The notes under the pieces: generated by a model | Database searches by the model: none | Seen by the model: only the letters and a program-made list of their open reading frames with translations | What the model was told of the DNA's origin: nothing | Made by a program: the position numbers and the translations under genes | Shown here: in pieces, positions 7,798 to 16,955 of the stretch | How the letters are laid out: the number at the start of each line of letters is the position of its first letter | How positions within the stretch are numbered: the stretch's first letter is position 1 | From: Candidatus Poribacteria bacterium | GTDB taxonomy: Bacteria; Poribacteria; WGA-4E; WGA-3G | Assembly: GCA_958295945.1 (NCBI GenBank) | Contig: OY282386.1 | Coordinates: 2,431,864 to 2,495,863 of the forward strand | Reading direction: 5' to 3' | DNA length: 64,000 bases

Positions 7798-10122
7798 ATG
7801 AGATATTACATTTTCATGTTTTCTCTTTTGCTATGTGGTATTGTATCTACACATGCCCAAACCAGATTAGGAAAAATACCATTAGATTGCCCTGATGTTG
7901 CTCCACCAACTTTTGAGTTTAGCTTAACTCAGGAACTGATAGCACTTATGTCCTCTGCCGAAGTTTTTAACTCGGTTGAGCATATATATATCCACACCTA
8001 TGATAAGAATGATGAAGTTTTTGACAAACTGAGAACCTATTATGAAAACAAATTCTTGAAAAATAGTTGGGATGAATTTACAGAGGATGTAAACTACAGA
8101 ATGTATTATCTTGTTAATACTGATGATAAGGTTGTAGGTATCTTTGTTATCGTCAGAACCAAGGTGACAGTATATCTGCTCAATGTCGTTGGAGAAATAC
8201 CACAACAACAGGTTGGGACACTATTGGCAAATTTAAACCAATTGGGAATCTGGATACCAGAGTTAAGATCGCTTGGACAACAAATAGAAACAAAAAAACC
8301 GCAAACAGAGTCAATTGTATGGTCTGCTGACTCTGCTGATGATACAGATTTAATCTCTGATTCGACAACGATACTCCGAATTTTCAATGATTCCACTAAA
8401 TCGCTATCAAAGTTTGCAGGCACAATGCAAGAAACACGTCTTGGGGATTGGACTTACAATTCCCATCCAATTTCAAGAATAGAAATTAAATCACACACAA
8501 GAAGTCTAGGAGACTCTCAGAAACAGAGAATTGATGAAGTAAAGGATATTCTGTTTGGCGGGAATATACATCAAGATGGACCGGTAGACTTTGGCATTCT
8601 GCTGAACAGATTATTAAATTCAGATGCATCCGTTTATATACATGAAATCACCGTGGATACAGACGAAAAGCGGATTCAATTATTTTTGGAGGAGACTCAA
8701 GACGATGATCATATCAATCTCTCACAACAGTTCCGCACGGGAGAAGATGATCCTATACATGAAATACAACTATACGGTAATCTGGAATTTGATATGAAGA
8801 GACTCAAGTCAGTTCTTGATGAGGGTCCATCAGAAATTGACTATTTTATGAAAACTCTGCCTGAAGCATTAACTCTGCCTGAAACATTTCCAGAAATTGA
8901 TACTGCAACCATAGAAACAGTAGAATTTGGTCAACGTAGAATTGCAAAAATCACAGTCCTGCTGGAAAAACCAATTGTATTTAATCCCTATGCAAATGCT
9001 ATGCCAAGGGTTGGATTTAATCGTGTATCAGGATGGGAACTGGGTGCACGTGTTGAAACAGGATTTCGCTCGCAGCCAGCAAAGGATGTAATACCAATTG
9101 ACTATGATTGGAATAGAGAAGTGCCGCTCTCAAGAGACAATCCAAAATTATTCGCACAATTTGGTTATGGATTTGGAAATAAACAACGTTATTACTCAAT
9201 AGGTGCAAACCAAATCTGGGGAAAAAGAGAAAATTGGAGCATAGGATTAAGCGCACGCTACCAACGTACAATCTCTACTATATCATCGGACATTTATGCG
9301 GGTTATGTAGAAAGAGGATTGTTTTTCTTAAGATTAATTGGTGTACCAGATCACCAAGACTATTATCTAAAAAAAGGCACAGAGGTATCATTTCATTGGC
9401 AACCAACTTGGTCAAATCAAGTAAGGATTTCTCTTGCTTCAGAAAAACATGAAAACCTACATAAAACCACAGATTGGCATATCCTAAACTGGCGTTCTGC
9501 TTCAAAAGTGCGTGACAATCTTGATGTAACACCTGCAAACATCCGAAGTATCACTTTCAAATCTGACTTCAACAGTAGAAGAAACTACCTCGGATGGCAT
9601 AACACGTTTCTTATAGAACACTCTAATCCAGTTTTTGGTTCAGATTATGATTGGACACGTGCTCAAACACATATTCGTTATTCATACCCATTCGGACGAC
9701 ACCAAATTCGGAGCAGGTTTGTGTTAAGTTCGGTCTTTGGAAAAAAGACAGAGGATCAGGCAAGTAATATACTCTTGCCAATTCAACGGCAATTTATCAT
9801 CGGAGGAATTGGGACACTCAACGGATATCCAATCAACTCATTTGTAGGTGATGAAGGATATCTCTTCAATGTAGAACTTAATTTAGGTTTACCTGTTATC
9901 AATCAACTTGATTTTTTAAAGGATATCCATGCTGTGCTATTCGTTGATATTGGACAAGTTTGGAACGAATATAGCGAAAAATGGGATTTTGATCCAAAAG
10001 GCAGTGTTGGTATAGGATTACAGGTTTCCTCTGATGTGGATATTTTCAGATTTAATGTTGCACAAGCATTTGATTCAGATCAAGACATTCAATATAATCT
10101 AATGTTCTTTTATAGTTATTAG
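7798..10122 (+). CDS. DUF4252-POTRA-Omp85 outer-membrane protein (chimera 1)
   Basis: A 774-aa exported protein with a signal peptide (1-20). Residues about 25-165 are a DUF4252-like alpha/beta domain: IYIHTYDKNDE, WDEFTED, VGIFVIVR and LLNVVGEIPQQQVGTLL. A variable linker is followed by POTRA-like units, clearest at IHEIQLYGNLEFDMKRLKSVL to RIAKITVLLEKP (about 320-398). Residues 400-774 form an Omp85/surface-antigen barrel, with FVDIGQVW and a C-terminal aromatic tail (FFYSY). The loop-6 VRGF/Y motif reads TLNGYP: the conserved Arg is Asn. Omp85 barrels insert or transport proteins at the outer membrane. DUF4252 in front of such a barrel is unusual. First gene of a four-gene operon. Confidence 0.85.
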   Translation: MRYYIFMFSLLLCGIVSTHAQTRLGKIPLDCPDVAPPTFEFSLTQELIALMSSAEVFNSVEHIYIHTYDKNDEVFDKLRTYYENKFLKNSWDEFTEDVNYRMYYLVNTDDKVVGIFVIVRTKVTVYLLNVVGEIPQQQVGTLLANLNQLGIWIPELRSLGQQIETKKPQTESIVWSADSADDTDLISDSTTILRIFNDSTKSLSKFAGTMQETRLGDWTYNSHPISRIEIKSHTRSLGDSQKQRIDEVKDILFGGNIHQDGPVDFGILLNRLLNSDASVYIHEITVDTDEKRIQLFLEETQDDDHINLSQQFRTGEDDPIHEIQLYGNLEFDMKRLKSVLDEGPSEIDYFMKTLPEALTLPETFPEIDTATIETVEFGQRRIAKITVLLEKPIVFNPYANAMPRVGFNRVSGWELGARVETGFRSQPAKDVIPIDYDWNREVPLSRDNPKLFAQFGYGFGNKQRYYSIGANQIWGKRENWSIGLSARYQRTISTISSDIYAGYVERGLFFLRLIGVPDHQDYYLKKGTEVSFHWQPTWSNQVRISLASEKHENLHKTTDWHILNWRSASKVRDNLDVTPANIRSITFKSDFNSRRNYLGWHNTFLIEHSNPVFGSDYDWTRAQTHIRYSYPFGRHQIRSRFVLSSVFGKKTEDQASNILLPIQRQFIIGGIGTLNGYPINSFVGDEGYLFNVELNLGLPVINQLDFLKDIHAVLFVDIGQVWNEYSEKWDFDPKGSVGIGLQVSSDVDIFRFNVAQAFDSDQDIQYNLMFFYSY

Positions 10123-10176
10123 TAGTCTACATATAAATAGATGACGAGATACATCAAATAGAGAGGTAGCAAAAGC

Positions 10177-11274
10177 ATGAAAAGTAACAGAAATAAAATA
10201 TCACTATTGATCTCCTTATGTATTCATTTCATTTTGGTCCTATCTATATCACCATTTATCGTAAAACATCTCAATGAATTTGAAAATCCTCTATCACTTG
10301 AGTTCTTTAAGGTCGAATCACCTGAACGTATAAAACGACGAACAAAGCTTGAACATAAGTCTGTCAAACCAAAGATTAGAACAGATAGCGGATCACCATC
10401 TATTACTCGTGCAGCACCGAAATATGCCCCAGAAATGAATCCACCAAAAGCCCTAATCTACGATGACCTTGCACCGGAAATTGTGACATTTGCTGATATT
10501 CCACAAACGAGTTCAGCTACTTTACCCAATGCAAGTTTTGGAAAAGGGACAGATGCGGCGGGTCCAGTCGTAATTCCTGAATTTCGTGGAGCAGGAGGAA
10601 CACAACGCGGTGTAGGTCGGGGTGGATCAGGTTCAGGAAAAGGAGGCGGCATGGGGAAGAGATTAGCAGGAATCCCTAACACCGATGATCTGCCTTCAAT
10701 TGGATACACTGAAGGAGATATGGGACTTGGCATTTTTAACACCGATGTAATGCCTGGACACGGTTTAGTTGGTAAAGTCTACATATCTGAAACTGCTTTA
10801 CATCGCTTGCCAAATTTCAAGAGAATGACACCTGTTTATTCCTTTACCACCGCGAATTTAGATGTTTCGGCAAGACACTATACAGAAGGTTTTCCTACAC
10901 CCAAAAAACAGGAAGTACTTGAGAACTTTGCTATCCACTTCCACGGAAAACTTGCAGTGGATACTCCAGGTATATATAGGTTTGAAATGCTCTCTGATGA
11001 CGGTTCTAAGTTATACATCAACGAAAAATTGGTTGTAGATAATGATGGAACTCACGGTCCTTCCAGCAGGATATCCTCCATTAGACTGAATGCAGGATTT
11101 CATCCAGTTGAGATACACTATTTCCAAGGCCCGCGCTTCCAAATTGCACTACAATGGTTTTATAAACCACCTAACCGTCCGAGACAAATTGTACCAGCAG
11201 AAGTTATCTTCCACCCGGGTAAAACTGAGGTCCCAGACGCATTGAAATCATTAAGAGAAAAAATGAAAAAATAG
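10177..11274 (+). CDS. TonB-type membrane anchor with Gly-rich linker and C-terminal PA14 domain
   Basis: A 365-aa protein. Residues 8-27 are a single N-terminal TM helix with the TonB-like Ser-xxx-His pattern (S13, H17 in SLCIH). In TonB this pattern contacts ExbB/ExbD. A Lys/Pro-rich stretch and a Gly-rich linker (about 137-167) follow. The C-terminal part (about 192-350) is a PA14 beta-barrel: FAIHFHGKLAVDTPGIYRFEM, SDDGSKLYINEKLVVDN, and FQIALQWFY. PA14 usually binds glycans or acts as a surface module. No TonB C-terminal domain is present. It lies 54 nt after chimera 1 and 10 nt before chimera 2, which points to a shared envelope task. Confidence 0.8.
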   Translation: MKSNRNKISLLISLCIHFILVLSISPFIVKHLNEFENPLSLEFFKVESPERIKRRTKLEHKSVKPKIRTDSGSPSITRAAPKYAPEMNPPKALIYDDLAPEIVTFADIPQTSSATLPNASFGKGTDAAGPVVIPEFRGAGGTQRGVGRGGSGSGKGGGMGKRLAGIPNTDDLPSIGYTEGDMGLGIFNTDVMPGHGLVGKVYISETALHRLPNFKRMTPVYSFTTANLDVSARHYTEGFPTPKKQEVLENFAIHFHGKLAVDTPGIYRFEMLSDDGSKLYINEKLVVDNDGTHGPSSRISSIRLNAGFHPVEIHYFQGPRFQIALQWFYKPPNRPRQIVPAEVIFHPGKTEVPDALKSLREKMKK

Positions 11275-11284
11275 TCGTATTATC

Positions 11285-13612
11285 ATGGTGAACAAAATGA
11301 AATACAATATAAATATACTCTTTATGCTATTAATATGCACTGCTGTGAGTGCACAAATCAATAGTGGTAAAGTTGCATTCAAATGGAAAAATTCACCTTC
11401 ACCACAATTTGCATTTGACTTAGACGGTGCCACTATTACTGAAGTGATGGATAATCCAAATCCTGACATCACCTTAATATTTAGCTATGTGGATAATTTA
11501 TATTTAAGAAGTTATCATAGAAAAGGTCTTAATTATCAGCAAATGCTCAACTACTATAAGAATAGACTAATAGCACGAGGATGGAGTACATATCAGAGAA
11601 ATGAGAAATTGTATCTTTACACATTCAGACAAAATGAAGCTGTTGTTGGAATCCTCATTATTGTAAGTAGTGGAGACGAAGTGTATCTAATAAATATAAC
11701 TGGAACAATCCCACCTCAAAAAGTAGTAGACATCTTAAGAAACCTTAACCAACTCGGAATTGATATATCAGAATTAGAAGACTTCAGTCAGGTTCCCAAT
11801 TCTACTATCGCTCCGCCAACAACAGAGATATTGAAGAAAGAGAAAAGCTCTTCACTGGAAACATCTCTTGATCCACCGATTTCATCTTGGTATTACGAGG
11901 GATTACCGATTGATGATTTCATTATTCAGAACACACAGAGAAATGAGGAAACCAATATATTCAAGTTTCTTGAAAAAGGTTCAGGTGATCTGGAAAATGT
12001 GTTACCGATGATAATAAAATCGTTCCCTTCTAACCGTACTGTATCTGTTAAGATCACCGAGGAAAATGGGGTGAATATAGCAATTCTTACGATGAAGAAT
12101 CGTAAGCGTTCAAAATCAGTGTCAGTATTAAGATCAATCACGATCAATCGTAACGGAACGCATCGGCGAATAAAATCAACCACTTCCAATCTTGAAATTG
12201 ATGAGTTATTTCCACAAGGTGCAACACGTTTCAAAGCAGCAAATGCCCCAATTCATGAGTTAAGGATTATTGGAAATCAGAAAATATCAGAACAAGATAT
12301 TCGCAGACATCTAAATAACGGATCGGAGAATATAGAACAAGCCTTAAAGACTTTGTTCAAAGTAATGCCCTATTTTTCAGAAATAAAGCTGCGGGTTAAA
12401 GAAGAGAACTACAGTCGTGTTGCAACAATCACCTTTGAAGAGAAACCTTTGTCTTCGGATTTATATCTTGGGTTTCGACCTCCTCTATTTCTTGGGTTCA
12501 ACCGTGTTATCGACTGGGAATTCGGCACAGGATTTCAGATTGGGAAACCTACAGAAATTGGACCATTATGGCAGTGGAATGTGTCGCATTTATTAAACAC
12601 ACGCACATATAACTTATTTGGTAGAATTAGTACTACATTAGGAAATCCTAAATACCATTATCGATTCGGTGGTAGAGTAAACTGGGGTGAACCATATTCA
12701 TGGAAATTGGGACTGGCTGGACAAGTTCTCCGTCAAACCGATGTGGTAGCTCCTGAACTATTTTCTAACTATAGAGATGGATTCTTCACTTTACAACACA
12801 TATTAGGATATCCTGGCTTAGCAAATTACTATTTGAGAAAAGGATTTGAAGTCCAATTAGAATGGAGTCCAAGATTACCAGAACATACCTTCAACTTGTC
12901 AATGATCGCTGAATCACACGAAAGTCTTCAAAAAAGTACTGATTGGAATATGTCGCAATGGGTATCAAAACATATTGAAGCCAGAGAAAATCCTGCTATC
13001 ACATCAGGACGGATACACAGCCTTACCTTGAATTACAGTTTCAACACGCAGCAAGAACATCTTGGTTGGGATAGTACAATGTCTGTTGAACATAGTAACA
13101 CTGCTTTCGGTTCAGATTTTGATTTTACTCGCCTCCAAATGCATCTTCGATATGCTTTTCCTTTAGATAACAACCGCGTCAGAACTCGGTTACTATTCGG
13201 TTTCTCTGATAACCCATTACCCGAACAGAGACAGTTTGCAATTAGTGGTTTAGGTGGTTTGAGAGGATACCCTCTCTTTGAATCAGCAAATGAAACTTCC
13301 ACAACACCTGGGGTAAGTTCCTCAGAATATGCTTTTATGGGTGACGGTGGATTCTTGCTGAACATTGAATATCATCACCGTTTACAAAACTTGATTAATC
13401 GGGATTTTTTCAAGAATTTCTTTCTTGTCCTCTTTCTTGATGAAGGACAAGTATGGAATATGTCAGATTCATCGTTCTCCTTTGACCCCAAAGCAGATGT
13501 AGGTATCGGTTTACAGTTTCATGATGCAGGCTTTTTTAGGTTTAATATTGCTAAAACTCTGGATTCATGGCAAGGTTACCAAACATCTTTTGGATGGAGT
13601 TATAGTTTTTAG
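11285..13612 (+). CDS. DUF4252-POTRA-Omp85 outer-membrane protein (chimera 2)
   Basis: A 775-aa paralogue of chimera 1 with a signal peptide (about 1-23). The DUF4252-like domain (about 30-175) shows LYLRSYHRKG, RGWSTYQRNE, VVGILIIVSSGDEVYLINI and GTIPPQKVVDILRNL. A POTRA unit spans about 318-396 (IHELRIIGNQKISEQDIRRHL to RVATITFEEKP). The Omp85 barrel follows, with the intact loop-6 motif GLRGYPLFE, FLDEGQVW and terminal GWSYSF. ATG 11285 and ATG 11297 are both possible; neither has a good Shine-Dalgarno, so coupling to the gene 10 nt upstream is likely. The barrel is most similar in layout to chimera 1, including conserved EHSN and RYAFPL strands. Confidence 0.87.
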   Translation: MVNKMKYNINILFMLLICTAVSAQINSGKVAFKWKNSPSPQFAFDLDGATITEVMDNPNPDITLIFSYVDNLYLRSYHRKGLNYQQMLNYYKNRLIARGWSTYQRNEKLYLYTFRQNEAVVGILIIVSSGDEVYLINITGTIPPQKVVDILRNLNQLGIDISELEDFSQVPNSTIAPPTTEILKKEKSSSLETSLDPPISSWYYEGLPIDDFIIQNTQRNEETNIFKFLEKGSGDLENVLPMIIKSFPSNRTVSVKITEENGVNIAILTMKNRKRSKSVSVLRSITINRNGTHRRIKSTTSNLEIDELFPQGATRFKAANAPIHELRIIGNQKISEQDIRRHLNNGSENIEQALKTLFKVMPYFSEIKLRVKEENYSRVATITFEEKPLSSDLYLGFRPPLFLGFNRVIDWEFGTGFQIGKPTEIGPLWQWNVSHLLNTRTYNLFGRISTTLGNPKYHYRFGGRVNWGEPYSWKLGLAGQVLRQTDVVAPELFSNYRDGFFTLQHILGYPGLANYYLRKGFEVQLEWSPRLPEHTFNLSMIAESHESLQKSTDWNMSQWVSKHIEARENPAITSGRIHSLTLNYSFNTQQEHLGWDSTMSVEHSNTAFGSDFDFTRLQMHLRYAFPLDNNRVRTRLLFGFSDNPLPEQRQFAISGLGGLRGYPLFESANETSTTPGVSSSEYAFMGDGGFLLNIEYHHRLQNLINRDFFKNFFLVLFLDEGQVWNMSDSSFSFDPKADVGIGLQFHDAGFFRFNIAKTLDSWQGYQTSFGWSYSF

Positions 13613-14352
13613 TGATAAAAATGCGAAATACGATCGTTTTATCTATCCTCTTTACAATAGTCTTTCCGAATGTAATTGTAATTTCAGATGCTAATCCTGA
13701 ATACGATTTCACCTTCGTACGCCTAAAATACAGTGGTAGGCTCACACAGTTAAGTAATTGGGAAGTAGATTATCCTGCCTCTGATCGCAACTTTATCTAT
13801 CAACTTAGAAAGCAGACAAATCTTAGTGTAGCACCTGACAGCATTCATATCTCAGTCGGTTCAAAAGATCTGTTTGATTATCCTTTTGCTTATGTTCTTG
13901 AAGTAGGTAGCATGCGGCTAAGTAATACAGAAGCCGCAAATCTTCGTGAATATCTATTACGCGGTGGTTTTCTCTTTGTTGATGATTTTCACGGTGGGAT
14001 AGAGTGGAAATGGTTCTATAAAGAATTCAAAAAGATTTTTCCGAACCGTGAACCTGTTGAAATACCAGTTACACACGGAATTTTCCGCTGCTTCTACAAG
14101 ATTGAAAAACTGATTCAAATACCCGGTTTACGCGCACTATACAGTGGAAGAACGTATGAAAGGTATGACGGTCATCCAGCAAAATATCTTGGTGTGACTG
14201 ATGATAAAGGGAGACTTATGATGCTGATTTGCTTCAATTCTGATTTGGGTGATGCTTGGGAACACGCTGCAATGGCTTCATATCCTCGAGAATATTCAAA
14301 TATCGCACTGAAAATAGGCATCAATTCAGTCATATATACACTGACACATTAA
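13612..14352 (+). CDS. Exported DUF4159 protein
   Basis: About 246 aa with a signal peptide and one DUF4159 domain. The typical segments are FTFVRLKYSG, the strand YVLEVGSMRLSNTEAANLREYLLRGGFLFVDDFHG (residues about 100-135), and the end DLGDAWEHA. DUF4159 has a ThuA/glutamine-amidotransferase-like fold and is usually exported, with unknown activity. The GTG at 13612 overlaps the stop of chimera 2 by one base; an ATG at 13621 is the alternative. It closes the operon and meets holA tail to tail with a 4-nt overlap. Confidence 0.85.
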   Translation: MIKMRNTIVLSILFTIVFPNVIVISDANPEYDFTFVRLKYSGRLTQLSNWEVDYPASDRNFIYQLRKQTNLSVAPDSIHISVGSKDLFDYPFAYVLEVGSMRLSNTEAANLREYLLRGGFLFVDDFHGGIEWKWFYKEFKKIFPNREPVEIPVTHGIFRCFYKIEKLIQIPGLRALYSGRTYERYDGHPAKYLGVTDDKGRLMMLICFNSDLGDAWEHAAMASYPREYSNIALKIGINSVIYTLTH

Positions 14353-15788
14353 CTCAATCTCGGTTTGGAATCGTTGCAGATATCATAGACTAACTGTTCA
14401 AGCAGAAGTTCATCATTAGTATGTGTTGTTCTGGATTGGATTTGCATCTCCAAAGTTTTTTCCATTGCAGAGACCAATTCTTCCGTTGTGAATGCATGTA
14501 ACGTTTGAAATATCTTATATGCTGGATATGGATTGCGTTTTAAGATGTTATGTTCTGATGCGTTAGGTAGCAACTCGCCAAATTCCTCAGCCAACGGTTC
14601 AAATATCTTTGTAATAAAATCGTTGTAACGTAATTGCCTACTAATCGGTTTTAGTTCTTTTTGCTTCGCTATTAATTTCGCTTGTAAGGTCAATCGTAGA
14701 TGGCTAACGATAGCACCTGCAATCAGATTCGAGTTTACACCACTGGCTAATATTTCCCGCAGACTTTTCAATCCTTGTCGAGTTGAACGTTTACCAATAG
14801 CCTCGGTGAGATCGAAAATCCTATCGTAAGTAGACTGAGATACGATATTTCGGACATCAACTTCATCTATCTGTTGTTTTTCTCCAACAAAGTTGATAAT
14901 CTTGTTGATTGCTTCAGCAATCATGTGCCTGTCACCACCTGTTCGATTTCGTAATTGTTCAAAAGCACGCGGTGTTATTCTCTTGTTATATGTGGCAAAC
15001 TTCTCCACAACTTTCTTATAAAGTGGGTCCTTGTTGAGTGAACTTCCTTTTTCTAATGGATCATAAGAGACATACCTACCAACTTTCTGAATTGCTTTTG
15101 CAATACGATGATTACTGCTTACATCGTCCTTTTCCACGAAGATAAGTACACTCGTATCAGGTAGGTCTCCTTCAAGCCATTCTAATAATAGTTCGGTGTC
15201 TTCGTTTTTGCTTCTAACTTCTTGATGTTCACCAAGTTGACTGGCAAGTTGTGGTAATCGCTTGAAAAACGCTTGAATATCTTCAGGCACGTTGCTACCA
15301 AGCGTTTCACTAATCTCATCAATTGCACTGTCGTAATCCGTATTCCCATCAGCAATTTGTTGTGTGGAAATTCCGATAAGTTTTGCGACAGCATTCACAC
15401 ATTTTTGAACGTCCTCTGATTCGGACTTCATTGCTTCGCGAACTACAGTGAGCGGAGATGTGGTGCGTTTCTGCGACTTAAATGCAGAGAAATTTTCTAC
15501 CACAACAACACGCCAATCCGACATTGTCGGATATAACTCAACATTGCTAAGGATATCCCGCACCGAAACAGTGTTTCCATCTAAAATAGTTAAATTGAAA
15601 TCACGTGTGTCCGGTGATAACAGTTTATCCAGCATCTGTTTGAGTGTGCCTTCAATCAGAAACGTTTCCGTACCACAGAGCAGATATACTGGAAAAACTT
15701 TGTTGTCTCCAACTTCACGGAGAACATTTATCTTTTTTTCTGGATTCTGTTTCATGATGACTAACTGCCATTGTTGGGAATTGCTCAA
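14349..15788 (-). CDS. holA: DNA polymerase III subunit delta, enlarged
   Basis: The clamp-loader subunit that opens the beta clamp. The N-terminal signature is PVYLLCGTETFLIEGTLKQML (about 33-53), then DFNLTILDG and DWRVVVVENFSAF. After an insertion, TSVLIFVEKDDVSSNHRIAKAI, the helical lid region RTGGDRHMIAEAINKI and the C-terminal collar follow. At 479 aa it is about 130 residues longer than usual. Most of the excess is an acidic helical insert at about 110-205, between domain I strands. The frame opens with a TTG at 15788 overlapping the fmdB stop; ATG 15755 is the alternative. Confidence 0.9.
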   Translation of the reverse strand: MSNSQQWQLVIMKQNPEKKINVLREVGDNKVFPVYLLCGTETFLIEGTLKQMLDKLLSPDTRDFNLTILDGNTVSVRDILSNVELYPTMSDWRVVVVENFSAFKSQKRTTSPLTVVREAMKSESEDVQKCVNAVAKLIGISTQQIADGNTDYDSAIDEISETLGSNVPEDIQAFFKRLPQLASQLGEHQEVRSKNEDTELLLEWLEGDLPDTSVLIFVEKDDVSSNHRIAKAIQKVGRYVSYDPLEKGSSLNKDPLYKKVVEKFATYNKRITPRAFEQLRNRTGGDRHMIAEAINKIINFVGEKQQIDEVDVRNIVSQSTYDRIFDLTEAIGKRSTRQGLKSLREILASGVNSNLIAGAIVSHLRLTLQAKLIAKQKELKPISRQLRYNDFITKIFEPLAEEFGELLPNASEHNILKRNPYPAYKIFQTLHAFTTEELVSAMEKTLEMQIQSRTTHTNDELLLEQLVYDICNDSKPRLS

Positions 15789-15967
15789 GTAGCATTATCT
15801 TGAACGGTTACCTTTTGTGTGCCTTTAGTTGTGAATGATGAGAGACGTTTCTTTGTCTTTTGATTTCCACAATCAGGACATTTTGGGATTGCTTTGACAT
15901 CGTTAGTGCGTTGTAATACTTCAAAATTGGTTTCGCATGTTTTGCAGTGATATTCAAAAATTGGCAT
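15785..15967 (-). CDS. FmdB-family zinc ribbon protein
   Basis: A 60-aa protein of the FmdB/regulatory zinc-ribbon family. The start MPIFEYHCKTC carries C8 and C11, and CPDC gives C30 and C33, forming one zinc site. A basic tail follows (KTKKRLSSF). GGAAGG precedes the ATG. It overlaps the holA frame, so the two are probably co-translated. The exact role of the family is unsettled; it is often described as a possible transcription-linked small protein. Confidence 0.9.
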   Translation of the reverse strand: MPIFEYHCKTCETNFEVLQRTNDVKAIPKCPDCGNQKTKKRLSSFTTKGTQKVTVQDNAT

Positions 15968-15984
15968 AACTTACCTTCCAAGAA

Positions 15985-16845
15985 CTATTGTGAACCATTA
16001 CGGCAAGAATCTAAAACGTGGACAAAATCCTCTAAATGTTCTGTTACCGAAGCTTCCCGTATAAGTTCTTTAAAATCTTCTAAATTGTCAATTTCTTCAA
16101 GTGAAGAGGTTAAAGTTGCTGCTGTATTCATATTGAAACGGTTATTGAGTGTGTCCAATATCTGGTTGATAGCAAACTCCTTTGCTCCAATTTGTCTGCC
16201 TTGTTCAATGCCTTGTTCAATGCCACGTTCTATGATTAGTTGATATACAGTTGAATCTCTCACGATATCCTCCTTTAGTAATGTCAAAATATCTTGTCGT
16301 CCATGTGCTAAGCCGCTCATTACCCATAACTCAACAAGTAGATTATTACGCAGAGATGTATCTACTGATAACGACTGTGTTACTTCAACACAGTGTCTTG
16401 TCCATTCAATTGATGTCATATTATCTGGATGCTTCATCAAAGGTGTAAAGGGCATCAACCCTGGCTGTCGAGTTGCGAGTATTTCAGTTCCATCCACTTC
16501 GTTTAAGCGTATGACCTGATATTCAATGATAAAACGGTGATTTGGTACATCTTGGAAATATCCACCAGGATCCTTATGTCCTGCCGTTGACCGTAAATAT
16601 AGCACATACGAGTAAACGGGTATTCCATATTTCTCATAGCATCTCCCAATGTATCCAACATTTCGTCGTACCATATTTGGATTGAAACTATCATCAGTTT
16701 GAATTTCGCAGTGTATTAACACGGGTTCTCCATTGAGCAGAACTTTGATTAGAATATCCATGTGCCGTGCTTCAACTGTGGTTAGATTACTATCAACATG
16801 TTCAATAAACTCATACTCCTCGTTCCCCAGAAGAAATTGAACCAT
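15985..16845 (-). CDS. Rpn-family recombination-promoting nuclease / PD-(D/E)XK transposase-like protein
   Basis: At least 286 aa. The PD-(D/E)XK core shows RHMDILIKV and EPVLIHCEIQTDDSFNPNMVRRNVGYIGRCYEKYG; D30 and E47-x-Q49 are the likely catalytic residues. The C-terminal part has the coiled IERGIEQGIEQGRQIGAKE repeat typical of this group. The frame remains open upstream for 26 codons to 16923, and those codons read like protein (QLPHQQYDIVAKDPFYVFPE). They begin at ATA/ATT, 7 nt after a GGAG, and there is no ATG/GTG/TTG in frame there. The true start may therefore be a non-standard or mutated codon, giving about 312 aa. Confidence 0.8.
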   Translation of the reverse strand: MVQFLLGNEEYEFIEHVDSNLTTVEARHMDILIKVLLNGEPVLIHCEIQTDDSFNPNMVRRNVGYIGRCYEKYGIPVYSYVLYLRSTAGHKDPGGYFQDVPNHRFIIEYQVIRLNEVDGTEILATRQPGLMPFTPLMKHPDNMTSIEWTRHCVEVTQSLSVDTSLRNNLLVELWVMSGLAHGRQDILTLLKEDIVRDSTVYQLIIERGIEQGIEQGRQIGAKEFAINQILDTLNNRFNMNTAATLTSSLEEIDNLEDFKELIREASVTEHLEDFVHVLDSCRNGSQ

Positions 16846-16955
16846 ATTCTCTGGAAAGACGTAAAAGGGATCTTTCGCAACAATATCATATTGCTGATGT
16901 GGTAACTGTTTTTCGTTAATTATGTGTGTTCTCCATTTATACTAAGGTAATTTGG

